Origin: Hyphomicrobiales bacterium
Lineage (GTDB): Bacteria > Pseudomonadota > Alphaproteobacteria > Rhizobiales > Beijerinckiaceae
Assembly: GCA_003567055.1 (NCBI GenBank)
Contig: PXAW01000482.1
Span: 1 to 7,714 of the forward strand
Length of the DNA: 7,714 nt
Direction: 5' to 3'
The translations under genes and the position numbers were made by a program. The notes beneath the pieces are model-generated. The model worked only from the letters and a program-made list of their open reading frames with translations. It made no database searches and was not told where the DNA came from. How positions within the stretch are numbered: the first letter of the stretch is position 1; each line of letters begins with the position of its first letter. Of this stretch, positions 1 through 6,663 are shown piece after piece.

Positions 1-38
1 ACTCGTTGGAGGCCATCGACCATGCGTTCCCGCTCTGA
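1..38 (+). CDS. possible 3' tail of an upstream gene (partial)
   Basis: In frame 3 the first bases read SLEAIDHAFPL followed by TGA at 36-38. This could be the C-terminus of a gene entering from the left and overlapping the start of the helicase frame by 17 bases, as is common in tightly packed phage operons. Only eleven residues are visible, so no family can be named and the frame may be fortuitous. Confidence 0.22.
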   Translation, partial: SLEAIDHAFPL

Positions 39-315
39 CCTCCACCCCTACCAACGCCAAGCGGTTGAGTTCATTCTTGACCGCAATCGTTGCGCGCTGT
101 TCCTCGACTTGGGCCTTGGCAAGACCGTCAGCAGCTTGACTGCGCTTTCTGACATGCTTGACGGCTTCATGGCCCACCGCGCGCTGGTTATCGCGCCCTT
201 GCGCGTAGCGAACAGCGTATGGAAACAAGAGGCCGCTAACTGGCAACACACGGCACACCTAGACGTGGCCGTGTGTACAGGGACGCCCGCGCAACGCCTG
301 GCCGCCCTTGCCGGC
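22..315 (+). pseudogene. truncated phage SNF2-type helicase fragment
   Basis: This is the helicase-like 5' section of the chimeric frame. It keeps its own strong ribosome binding site and start, plus motif I and motif Ia, but ends before motif II. Its codons include several uncommon in the rest of the window (CTA, ACA, GTA, TGT, CTT, CAA), and hand-counted GC is 58-60% per 60-base line, against 72-77% a few lines later. That fits a foreign, prophage-derived origin. The right boundary is uncertain within about 285-330, because RLAAL-like residues are plausible in both parent proteins. Confidence 0.6.
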
Positions 316-1005
316 GACGGATCGGGAAATCCGCACGCCTTCGCCGCCGCCATGGAGCATTCCGGACGCGGCCCGGCGGGTGCGCAGACGCCGTTTCGCC
401 CGGCAGAGGCGCGTATCGCCATGCAGAACCGCGATGCACTCGGCGCGCCCGGCGGCACCGGCGCGGCTGCGGGCAGTTCCGACCTGCGCAACCGGCTCGA
501 CCCGCTCGCGGGCGCCGGCGACAGTGCCGATACGGCGAGCAGGTCCCAGGCCGCCGCCAATCAGCCGATGACGCCGGAGCAGGAATTCGAAGCCTTCATC
601 CTGCGCACCTTCGTCGAGACCATGCTGCCCGATGACGCGACCGCATCCTACGGCTCAGGCACGGCGGGCGATATCTGGAAAGGCATGAAGGCCGAGCAGA
701 TCGGCAATGCGATGGCCCGCTCCGGCGGTATCGGCATCGCCGAGCAGCTCGCGAAGCTGCATCCCGACGAGGCCAGATCAAGGAGCGGTGCCGGCTTCGG
801 CGTGACCCCGACGCAGGCTGCGGCCACGCTTCAGGCTTCGGCTTCGGGCGACGGGGATGCCGGTTCGATCGAGCGCCTGATGGCATCACAGGGCGAATCC
901 GGAACCCGCCCGGCACTGGAAGAGATCGCGGCGCGCGACGACATCTTCTCCGATCCGCATGAAGCCAGCCTGTTCTTCGCAGGCCTGTGGCGCAACGGCG
1001 GCTGA
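22..1005 (+). CDS. in-frame chimera: phage SNF2-type helicase N-terminus joined to flagellar rod-binding (FlgJ-like) protein
   Basis: The 327-residue frame starts at ATG 22 behind GGAGG at 8-12 (9-base spacing). Residues 7-17 (LHPYQRQAVEF) and Walker A GLGKT at 31-35, followed by motif Ia APLRV at 58-62, are the start of an SNF2/DEAD-like helicase of the phage type. The DEAH box and all later helicase motifs are absent, so no helicase activity is expected. From about residue 100 it becomes the alphaproteobacterial flagellar rod-binding protein. FEAFILRTFVETMLP at 189-203, then GTAGDIWK and GGIGIAEQL at 235-243, match the FlgJ N-terminal rod-binding domain, which acts in periplasmic rod assembly. 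No muramidase domain is present, as is usual in this group. The downstream FlgN-like gene supports the flagellar identity. The normal FlgJ start has been replaced by the helicase piece. The junction lies near RLAALAG (92-98), where GC rises from about 60% to over 70%. A true rearrangement and an assembly join cannot be told apart here. Confidence 0.8.
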   Translation: MRSRSDLHPYQRQAVEFILDRNRCALFLDLGLGKTVSSLTALSDMLDGFMAHRALVIAPLRVANSVWKQEAANWQHTAHLDVAVCTGTPAQRLAALAGDGSGNPHAFAAAMEHSGRGPAGAQTPFRPAEARIAMQNRDALGAPGGTGAAAGSSDLRNRLDPLAGAGDSADTASRSQAAANQPMTPEQEFEAFILRTFVETMLPDDATASYGSGTAGDIWKGMKAEQIGNAMARSGGIGIAEQLAKLHPDEARSRSGAGFGVTPTQAAATLQASASGDGDAGSIERLMASQGESGTRPALEEIAARDDIFSDPHEASLFFAGLWRNGG

Positions 1006-1049
1006 GGCGAACACTCATCATGACATCCCATCCGGAGGAAAAGACGAAC

Positions 1050-1583
1050 ATGCCAGCGGCGATGACGAGGCCGGCGCACACGCCCGCAGACGACGAGGAT
1101 AACCGGGCAATGGCGCTGCCGGGCGGAGCGGATGATTCCGGGCCAGCGGATGCTCTTCCGATGAGCCCGGCGGCGCATACGGCGCTCGCGGTAGCGGGAC
1201 GGCTGGAGGCGCTCCTGCGCGAGGAGATCACCTTGTTGCGCGGCGCCTCGGTGGACACGCTCAAGCAGATGAATCATCGCAAGAGCCAGTGCCTGCTCGA
1301 ACTCAGCCGGGCCGCGCGCGCTCTGGGCGACGAACCGGCCCCGCCGGCACTCGAACAGGGACTCGATCGCCTCAAACAGGTCGTCGCCGACAATCAGGAC
1401 ACCCTGTCCACCCATATCGTCGCGGTGCGCGACATTGCCGGGCTGATCGCCGAGGTCATGCAGGCGCATGAATCGGACGGCACCTATGCCGATCGCCCGG
1501 CGCCGCGGCCGCCGCTTGGCGGAGAACATGCCGCTGATGCCGGCGGCGCGTACCGGCCCGATCAGAAGGGCGCAACGCCATGA
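1050..1583 (+). CDS. flgN: FlgN-like flagellar export chaperone
   Basis: This 177-residue protein has a low-complexity Ala/Pro/Asp-rich head (1-40), two long amphipathic helices (about 43-92 and 98-140) and a disordered tail. The helices carry RLEALLREEITLLRGAS and a second segment ending in AHESDGTYA, the layout of FlgN-family proteins. FlgN is a cytoplasmic chaperone that holds the hook-filament junction proteins FlgK and FlgL for the flagellar export apparatus. I chose ATG 1050 because GGAGG lies at 1034-1038 (11-base spacing). An in-frame ATG at 1020 would add ten residues but would place that Shine-Dalgarno sequence inside the gene. It follows the rod-binding protein gene and overlaps the next start by four bases (ATGA), so the two are probably translationally coupled. 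FlgN sequences diverge widely, and the assignment rests on helical layout, the ESDGTY ending and context. Confidence 0.65.
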   Translation: MPAAMTRPAHTPADDEDNRAMALPGGADDSGPADALPMSPAAHTALAVAGRLEALLREEITLLRGASVDTLKQMNHRKSQCLLELSRAARALGDEPAPPALEQGLDRLKQVVADNQDTLSTHIVAVRDIAGLIAEVMQAHESDGTYADRPAPRPPLGGEHAADAGGAYRPDQKGATP

Positions 1584-2032
1584 TACGCATGATCCTGGCC
1601 GGATTCTGGCTCTGTCTGGTGACGCTCGCCTCGGGCTATGGCGCGGTGGAATATTTCACCCGCCAGGCCGGTGCGGCGACGGATGAGAGCACCTATTTCC
1701 AGGGCATCACCTACGAGACCACCCGCGCGATGACGGTTCCCATCATTACCGACGGCGCCGTCGAGGGCTATGTCGTCGCGCAATTCGTCTATACCGCGCA
1801 AAGCCGCAAATTGCAGGCTCTGGGCGTACCGGCGGAATCCTTCATCGTGGACGAGGCCTTCCACCACATCTTTACGACCGAGGATATCGACTTCCGCAAC
1901 CTGCGCCGCTTCGACAGCCGCGCCTTCCTCGCGCAGCTCACGGAACGGGTGAATGCCCGGCTCGAGAGCCCGATCATTCGCGAAATGCTGATCGAGGAAT
2001 TCAATTTCGTCGATGGCAGCCAGCTGCGCTGA
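1580..2032 (+). CDS. single-pass membrane protein with FliL-like outline, flagellar locus
   Basis: A 150-residue protein with one N-terminal membrane span (about residues 3-22) and a soluble, probably periplasmic, domain. The soluble part contains MTVPIITDGAVEGYVVAQFVY (51-71), predicted strands, then FLAQLTERVNARLESPIIREMLIEEFNFVD (116-145, read in two pieces: a helix and a final helix-strand). The ending resembles the C-terminal part of FliL, where a helix is followed by a V/I-x-x-x-L-x-x-E-F strand. FliL sits beside the stator and stabilises the motor. The start ATG 1580 is preceded by AAGGG at 1566-1570 and overlaps the stop of the FlgN-like gene, so the two are co-translated. I do not recognise a named gene. 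The FliL relationship is inferred from shape, and the protein could instead be an uncharacterised alphaproteobacterial flagellar-locus family. Confidence 0.72.
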   Translation: MIRMILAGFWLCLVTLASGYGAVEYFTRQAGAATDESTYFQGITYETTRAMTVPIITDGAVEGYVVAQFVYTAQSRKLQALGVPAESFIVDEAFHHIFTTEDIDFRNLRRFDSRAFLAQLTERVNARLESPIIREMLIEEFNFVDGSQLR

Positions 2033-2033
2033 A

Positions 2034-2048
2034 GCGCCGGCACGGCGC
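2034..2048 (+). terminator. GC-rich hairpin immediately after the flagellar genes
   Basis: GCGCCG at 2034-2039 and CGGCGC at 2043-2048 form a perfect 6-bp stem with a GCA loop, beginning one base past the preceding stop codon. No T-run follows, so it is not a classical intrinsic terminator. It may mark the 3' end of the transcript, stabilise it, or be chance in GC-rich DNA. Confidence 0.3.
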
Positions 2049-2142
2049 GGAGCGAATCCGAGCCTGCACATGGGCGCTTGAGCCGGGAGCGGGTGATCTG
2101 CATAGTCGGGGCGCGCGAAACCGACGGCCCGGAGGCGGATCA

Positions 2143-2760
2143 ATGCATGCCCTCTTCTTCGAAGTACGCCCCCATCCGGGGCATCTGAGGCATTATTTCG
2201 ACCATGTCGATCGGCTGCGCCCCGCTCTCGCGAAGCATGAGGGGCTTGCCTTCATCGATCGCTACGGCGCATGCGACGATGCACAGCTTCTGCTCTCGCA
2301 TCAGCTCTGGGAGAGCGAGGAGGCGATCATCGCCTGGCGCCGCGATGCCGGCCACCGGCAATCGCAGGCGGCGGGGCGGCAGAAGCATTTCGCCGATTAC
2401 CGCATTCGTGTGGGCGCCAGGGCATACCACTGGCAGGCGGGTGGGCCCGAGACCCGCATGATCCACGACGAATCGGCAGGGCTTGATCCACCTGCAGGCC
2501 ACCTCACACCTGCAGGGCTTGCACGCGTGGTCGCGCTCTATGGCGGGGCGGAGGTCGCCGTGCCGGGTTTTCGCGCCTTCGAGAGCGTCAACCATGCGGG
2601 CCGCTTCGTTGCCCTGGCCGACGCCGACGGGCCCGATGCCGCGCAGACCCTGCTCGAAACGCATACCGGCATATCCGGGCTCGAAGCCGCCGCGATCTAT
2701 GCGATCCGCCGCGATTACGGCCAGTTCGATCGCGCGCAGGCGCCGGGAGCTCCTGCCTGA
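2143..2760 (+). CDS. two-domain antibiotic biosynthesis monooxygenase (ABM) family protein
   Basis: A 205-residue soluble protein. Residues 1-92 fit the ABM ferredoxin-like fold: the opening strand MHALFFEVRP, HYFDHVDRLRPAL, EGLAFIDR, then LSHQLWESEEAIIAWRRDAGH and the helix QAAGRQKHF before the closing strand ADYRIRV. The second half (about 120-201) looks like a diverged second copy, with strand FRAFESVNHAGRFVALAD, a helix, and the ending RRDYGQFDRAQAP. That last stretch recalls the RDYGxFDRxEAP ending of long ABM-family proteins, so the length looks complete. ABM domains occur in cofactor-free oxygenases, heme-degrading enzymes and proteins of unknown role, and the substrate cannot be read here. 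ATG 2143 follows GGAGG at 2131-2135 by seven bases. The gene stands alone, 110 bases after the flagellar genes, and converges with the cyclic di-GMP gene across a 45-base gap. Confidence 0.8.
   Translation: MHALFFEVRPHPGHLRHYFDHVDRLRPALAKHEGLAFIDRYGACDDAQLLLSHQLWESEEAIIAWRRDAGHRQSQAAGRQKHFADYRIRVGARAYHWQAGGPETRMIHDESAGLDPPAGHLTPAGLARVVALYGGAEVAVPGFRAFESVNHAGRFVALADADGPDAAQTLLETHTGISGLEAAAIYAIRRDYGQFDRAQAPGAPA
2487..2521. repeat. short direct repeats in the ABM interdomain linker
   Basis: CACCTGCAGG occurs at 2489-2498 and again at 2507-2516. A second 10-mer, GCAGGGCTTG, occurs at 2476-2485 and 2512-2521. Together they encode the linker GLDPPAG-HL-TPAGL, which looks like a small internal duplication between the two halves of the protein. 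Confidence 0.4.
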
Positions 2761-2805
2761 ACACAAGCGTATCGCGCAAGCGCCATCCCGAGCGCGCGGC
2801 CTGTC

Positions 2806-5211
2806 TCAGCCGTGCCCGATGCGCCCGGATGAGCCATCGGCGCGCGCAGGCTCCGCAGCGCCGCTTGCGCCGTCGATCAGTTGGCGCACCGCCTGCGCAT
2901 CCACGGGTCTGCCCAGAAGATAACCCTGGGCGGTATCGCAGCCGATGGCGACGAGATTGTCGAGTTGCGCGGCAGTCTCGACGCCCTCGCCGGTGGTCGC
3001 GATCCCCATATCGCGCGCCATCATGGTGATCGCCCGCACCACCGCCATCGCGTTGCCGTCATCACCGGGCGCGCCGATGAAGCTGCGGTCGATCTTGATC
3101 CGGTCGAGCTCGAAGGCACGCAGATGCGCAAGCGATGAATATCCCGTCCCGAAATCATCCATGGCGACCCTGATGCCCAGCGCCCGCAATCCGGCCAGGG
3201 CTGCGGCGATCTCTGCGGCGTCCTCGACCATGGCGGTCTCGGTCACCTCGACCTCGATACGCCCCGGCATGATCGCGTGGCGCTCCAGGGCCTGCGTGAA
3301 GCGCTTGAGGATATCCGCCGAGCGCAATTGCACCGGCGAGACATTGATGGCGACGTAGAGATCCCGGGGCCATGACGCCGCCTGCCGGCAGGCTTCCTCG
3401 ATCACCCAGGCGCCGATCCCGATGATCGCGCCGGTTTCTTCCGCTACGGGAATGAATTCCGCTGGCGAAACTATCCCGCGCTCCGGATGCCGCCAGCGCA
3501 GCAACGCCTCGAATCCCTTCAGGGTCTTTCCGGGAAGCGCAAAGAGCGGCTGATAGTGCAGTTCGAGCTGTCCGCCGGCGACGGCATCTGAGAGCGCGCT
3601 CTCCAGCGCGCGCCGCCGCGCAGCCTCTTCGATCATGCCTTCGCTATAGACTTCGATGCCGCCACGCCCGGCCTGCTTGGCCTTGTAGAGGGCGAGATCG
3701 GCCATCTGCCGCACGCGCTCCGGCGAGGCGCCGCGCGGGGCGGCGGCGAGGCCGATGCTGGCGCCGATCGTGATCACATGCTCGCGCAGGAAGAACGGAC
3801 GCTTCAGAGCGTGCAGCATATCCTCCGCGAGCGCGCGCGCATGGTCGGGCCCTGCGGTGCACAGAACGGCGAGTTCGTCGCCGCCCAGCCTGAACAGATT
3901 GTCGTCGGGACCGCACAGATCCTGCAGGCGCCGCGCGACGGCGGCCAGCAGCGTATCGCCGACCGCATGACCCATCGTGTCGTTCACGGGTTTGAAGTGG
4001 TCGAGATCGATCATCAGCATGGTGAGACCGGATCGCTGCGCGAGCACGTCGATCGTTTCGGTGAAGCTGCGCCGGTTCTGCAGCCCCGTCAGCGCGTCGT
4101 GAAAGGCCATATGCGCGATCTGGCGCTGACCCTCGCGTGCCTCGGTCACGTCATCATAGGTGATGATCGCACCCGTATCGGGCAGAGGCTGGCAGGTGAC
4201 CTGGAGGATCTTGCCGTCGTCGCAATGGTGTTCGACGCGCGTGATCTCCCCGCGCCACATCCATTCATCGTGATTGGCGATGACCCGCGCGATCCGGGCT
4301 TCGTCCCAGCCGTTCTCGCGGCCGATATTGCGCAGGTAATCCACGAGGCTCATCCCGATACGAATCTGCTCGGGGGCGAGCGAGAAGAGTTCGCGCACGC
4401 GCGGATTGAAAAGGCGGATCGTGCGATTGCCGGCGACCATGATCAGACCGTTCGACATGTTGCCCAGCGCTTCTCCGGCCTCCGCCCGGGCATGATTGTC
4501 GATCAGATGGCTGGCAATGCCGGCGCCGACGATCGCGATAGCCACCCCGGCAACGGCGAGCGCCAGTGCACGCAGCGCATCGGGATTGGAGAAGGCGCCT
4601 TCGATGAGGAGCGGCTCGACCCGGAATGCTGCCATCCCGGTAAAGTGCAGGCTGACGATGGCGAGCGCCAGAACCGGGGCCGCGAGGAATTCGGCACGCC
4701 TGGCGCTCCGGCTCGCGGTGATCTGCAGGGCGAGGGCGGAGAATGCGACGGAGAGCACGACCGACGCCACGAGATAAGCCATGTCCCAGATGACGATGCC
4801 CTGCACGCGATAGGCCATCATGCCGGTGTAATGCATCACTGCGATGGCGAGACCGACCACGGCACCGCCGATCAGCGGCGCCGCGCGCAGCGCAGAGGTC
4901 GCCGCAATCGCAAAACCGATGACGGCACCGATGACGGCCACCAGCAACGACACGATCGTGAGAACGGGATCGAATCCCACCGGCACGCCGGGGTCATAGC
5001 CGAGCATCGCGATGAAATGCGTGCACCAGATCGCCGCACCGGCCACGACTGCGGTGAGCACGAGCCAGGCCGACTTTTCCATCGCCGTCGTCGACAGGAC
5101 GCGCCGGTAGAGCCGGATCGTCGCCCAGGATCCCGCGATACAGACCAGGGCTGCAATCAGAACGAGCATCAGATCATGCTGATCGGTGATACAGGCGAGA
5201 ACCGTCTTCAT
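2806..5211 (-). CDS. MHYT-PAS-GGDEF-EAL cyclic di-GMP membrane protein
   Basis: An 801-residue inner-membrane signalling protein. Residues 10-238 form a seven-span MHYT sensor with motifs THFIAM (64-69), MHYTGM (126-131) and LHFTGM (188-193); MHYT domains are proposed to bind metal and sense a diatomic gas. A PAS domain follows (about 245-355), then GGDEF (about 365-525) and EAL (about 533-785). In the cyclase domain DALTGLQNRR and IDLDHFKPVND are intact, but the signature is GGDEL (443-447) and the RxxD inhibitory site is absent (GPDD). The EAL domain keeps the expected catalytic set: E568 of EAL, N623, E658, D685/D686, K706, E742/E745 and Q762. Cyclic di-GMP hydrolysis is therefore likely, while synthesis is uncertain. 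The start MKTVLACITDQHDL fits the usual family N-terminus, although the ribosome binding site (AGGA, 11 bases away) is weak. A role in the motile-sessile switch is plausible, and the flagellar genes nearby fit it but do not prove it. Confidence 0.95.
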   Translation of the reverse strand: MKTVLACITDQHDLMLVLIAALVCIAGSWATIRLYRRVLSTTAMEKSAWLVLTAVVAGAAIWCTHFIAMLGYDPGVPVGFDPVLTIVSLLVAVIGAVIGFAIAATSALRAAPLIGGAVVGLAIAVMHYTGMMAYRVQGIVIWDMAYLVASVVLSVAFSALALQITASRSARRAEFLAAPVLALAIVSLHFTGMAAFRVEPLLIEGAFSNPDALRALALAVAGVAIAIVGAGIASHLIDNHARAEAGEALGNMSNGLIMVAGNRTIRLFNPRVRELFSLAPEQIRIGMSLVDYLRNIGRENGWDEARIARVIANHDEWMWRGEITRVEHHCDDGKILQVTCQPLPDTGAIITYDDVTEAREGQRQIAHMAFHDALTGLQNRRSFTETIDVLAQRSGLTMLMIDLDHFKPVNDTMGHAVGDTLLAAVARRLQDLCGPDDNLFRLGGDELAVLCTAGPDHARALAEDMLHALKRPFFLREHVITIGASIGLAAAPRGASPERVRQMADLALYKAKQAGRGGIEVYSEGMIEEAARRRALESALSDAVAGGQLELHYQPLFALPGKTLKGFEALLRWRHPERGIVSPAEFIPVAEETGAIIGIGAWVIEEACRQAASWPRDLYVAINVSPVQLRSADILKRFTQALERHAIMPGRIEVEVTETAMVEDAAEIAAALAGLRALGIRVAMDDFGTGYSSLAHLRAFELDRIKIDRSFIGAPGDDGNAMAVVRAITMMARDMGIATTGEGVETAAQLDNLVAIGCDTAQGYLLGRPVDAQAVRQLIDGASGAAEPARADGSSGRIGHG

Positions 5212-5348
5212 CCGGGCCGGATCCTGAAAGGGCTTGCCGGCTGGGCTGCCGGGATACCCTGATAGCCCGAATGCGTTTCACGATGCTTAATTGTTGAGCA
5301 GAAATCTCTATCCGGCAGGATGTATCCCGCATCGCAGGCGCCGATTGC

Positions 5349-6053
5349 TCAGCTGCGCTCGGCCTCGACGCAGCTTTCTTCCTCGAGGCCGGCGATCAGA
5401 TCCTGCGCCTCGTCGCGCAGCATGACGAAGCGCTCGAGCCGGTCGAGATTCTCGACGGCTTCGGTGCGCAGGCGCAGCAGCTCGAGCAGGTCGTTGCGAT
5501 CACTGCGGGTGATGCGCGCTTTCAGGATCGTCTGGCGCTCGGTTTCGAGCGCTTCGTAGAGGCGCGTCTGCTCGGGGGAGCGCCGGTCGATGCGGATCTG
5601 CTCGACGAAGGTCGCGGCCAGCGCATCGCAGCGCTCCTGCCCGGACAGCCCTTCCCCGCCATCGGGGCGCGCGACCGGGCAATATTGCCCGCGCCAGCCC
5701 GCGACGATGGAACGGCCCTCATCGAGGGTGCGCATGGCGCGGCGGATCTCGCGATCGAGATCGCGCATTTCACGGCTGCGCAGCATGGTGCGCGCCTCGT
5801 CGAGCCGCGCCCGGGGTGGGCGGGTCTCGTCGTCCATCAGCTCTTCGAAGGTCGCCAGAATTCCGATCTGCTCGTCGTAAAGAGCCTCGATCCGCGTGTT
5901 TCCGGTGAGCTCCTCGGCATAGTCGAGGGCGAAAAACATGCAGGCCTGCGGCTCGCGACCCAGCCGCGCCTCTGCACTGGAGAGCATCGGCACCGTAGCC
6001 AGCGCCGTCACCATGAAAAACGCGAACACACGCATATCTGCAACCATTCTCAT
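5349..6053 (-). CDS. exported helical protein of unknown function
   Basis: I do not recognise this gene. With ATG 6053 as start the protein has 234 residues. Residues 7-29 form a typical signal peptide (MRVFAFFMVTALATVPMLSS followed by AEA, a likely signal peptidase I site), so the mature protein should be periplasmic. The mature part is almost wholly charged helix (Arg/Glu/Asp/Leu-rich, about 55-118 and 140-225), suggesting a coiled-coil or helical bundle. Cysteines at 38, 125, 142 and 228 could form two disulfides, and no lipobox is seen. Alternative starts are GTG 6059 and ATG 6047 or 6035. AGGTGG just upstream of 6053 suits 6053 or 6047. The next gene on this strand begins 137 bases further on, so the two need not be one operon. 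Confidence 0.75.
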   Translation of the reverse strand: MRMVADMRVFAFFMVTALATVPMLSSAEARLGREPQACMFFALDYAEELTGNTRIEALYDEQIGILATFEELMDDETRPPRARLDEARTMLRSREMRDLDREIRRAMRTLDEGRSIVAGWRGQYCPVARPDGGEGLSGQERCDALAATFVEQIRIDRRSPEQTRLYEALETERQTILKARITRSDRNDLLELLRLRTEAVENLDRLERFVMLRDEAQDLIAGLEEESCVEAERS

Positions 6054-6059
6054 CACCAC

Positions 6060-6283
6060 CTAAATTGGCCCACCGGCACCGTTTCTTCAAGTGGCGTCGA
6101 TGCCGCGCCACGGGCGCCGAAGCGTCGGGTCCGAGGGTAGCGCTTCGCACAATAAATCCATACGTGAAATGCATGGCGGATACGCATCGCACGTAGTAGC
6201 CCGGATTGGCGAATCAGTTTAGCTGCGACAAAGCTTGACTGTGAGCACGCTGAAAACCGTTGCTCGAAACCCGGATACGAGAC
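6060..6283. promoter_or_regulatory. divergent intergenic region
   Basis: This 224-base stretch separates the - strand exported-protein gene from the + strand small membrane-protein gene, so it should carry promoters in both directions. It is locally AT-richer around 6150-6240. On the + strand TTGACT at 6235-6240 resembles a -35 box, but no convincing -10 box follows at the usual distance. On the - strand the stretch around 6150-6170 (TTTATT, TATGGA) could hold a -10 box. CGAAGCG at 6118-6124 and CGCTTCG at 6141-6147 form a 7-bp inverted repeat in the leader of the exported-protein gene. Confidence 0.3.
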
Positions 6284-6436
6284 ATGAACCCGCGATCTGC
6301 AGCGCCCCTGAATATCGGCTTCTACGCCGAGACCCGCAGTTTCTGCGCCCTGGCGCCGCGACTGGCCGTGGCCCTGCTGGCATTCTCCGTCGCGTTCCTC
6401 GTGGTGCAGACGCTGGCCACCGGGCTCGGCTTCTGA
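6284..6436 (+). CDS. small single-span membrane protein (50 aa)
   Basis: The frame reads MNPRSAAPLNIGFYAETRSF, then CALAPRLAVALLAFSVAFLV and VQTLATGLGF, ending at TGA 6434-6436. Residues about 25-48 make one strongly hydrophobic helix after a polar head, a convincing membrane span for such a short protein. Third positions are mostly G or C, like the real genes here. The Shine-Dalgarno sequence is weak (GGATACGAG about 4-12 bases before the start). No family is recognised. Overlapping frames on both strands are longer but rich in Arg, His and Pro and look like shadows. The gene is followed by GCCGGGC at 6437-6443 and GCTCGGC at 6452-6458, a stem with one wobble pair and no T-run. Confidence 0.5.
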   Translation: MNPRSAAPLNIGFYAETRSFCALAPRLAVALLAFSVAFLVVQTLATGLGF

Positions 6437-6606
6437 GCCGGGCAGGGCGCTGCTCGGCAAAAGTGATCCTTTCCCCCTACCCGGCAATCGTCCAGCGCGC
6501 CCGTGACCCGCTCCGTCGCGCACTGCATGACGCGCTTGATCATGCGGCGCATGTTCCGGCTTCCCGGTCGGGGGCGCATCTTGCATGAGATGGTGCGCAC
6601 CCCATG

Positions 6607-6636
6607 AAAAAGGCCCGGCTCGAAGAGCCGGGCCTT
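6607..6636 (-). terminator. Rho-independent terminator of carD
   Basis: AAGGCCCGGCTC at 6610-6621 and GAGCCGGGCCTT at 6625-6636 form a perfect 12-bp stem with a 3-base loop. Read on the - strand, it lies 27 bases after the carD stop and runs into five consecutive T residues (complement of A6607-A6611), the classical intrinsic-terminator layout. It may also stop + strand transcription coming from the small membrane-protein gene, although no T-run serves that direction. Confidence 0.9.
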
Positions 6637-6663
6637 GACGGGTCAGGAGCCGGAAGCGCCGTA

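Noticed and set aside
596..1529. Two - strand frames (596-1264 and 831-1529)
   Set aside because: Both are antisense to the rod-binding and FlgN-like genes, have Arg/Ser-rich composition and show no recognisable domain.
2140..2766. - strand frame of 208 codons opposite the ABM gene
   Set aside because: The + strand frame has a strong ribosome binding site and clear ABM motifs; this is its mirror.
3778..5262. Long + strand open frame of 494 codons
   Set aside because: It lies antisense to the MHYT-PAS-GGDEF-EAL gene, is rich in Asp, His, Arg and Gly with no domain, and is explained by the high third-position GC of the real gene.
5315..5330. Hairpin GCAGGA/TCCCGC as terminator of the exported-protein gene
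   Set aside because: Only six pairs including one wobble on the - strand, and no T-run follows.
6053..6586. - strand frame of 177 codons overlapping the spacer and the small membrane-protein gene
   Set aside because: The translation is Gly/Arg/His/Pro-rich with no motif and begins in the spacer just past the carD terminator. It looks like GC-driven openness.
6541..6598. Inverted repeats CATGCG-G-CGCATG (6541-6553) and GCGCATCT...AGATGGTGCGC (6574-6598)
   Set aside because: The first has too short a loop and the second an asymmetric bulge. Both lie past the strong carD terminator with no gene to serve, so they are probably chance in GC-rich DNA.
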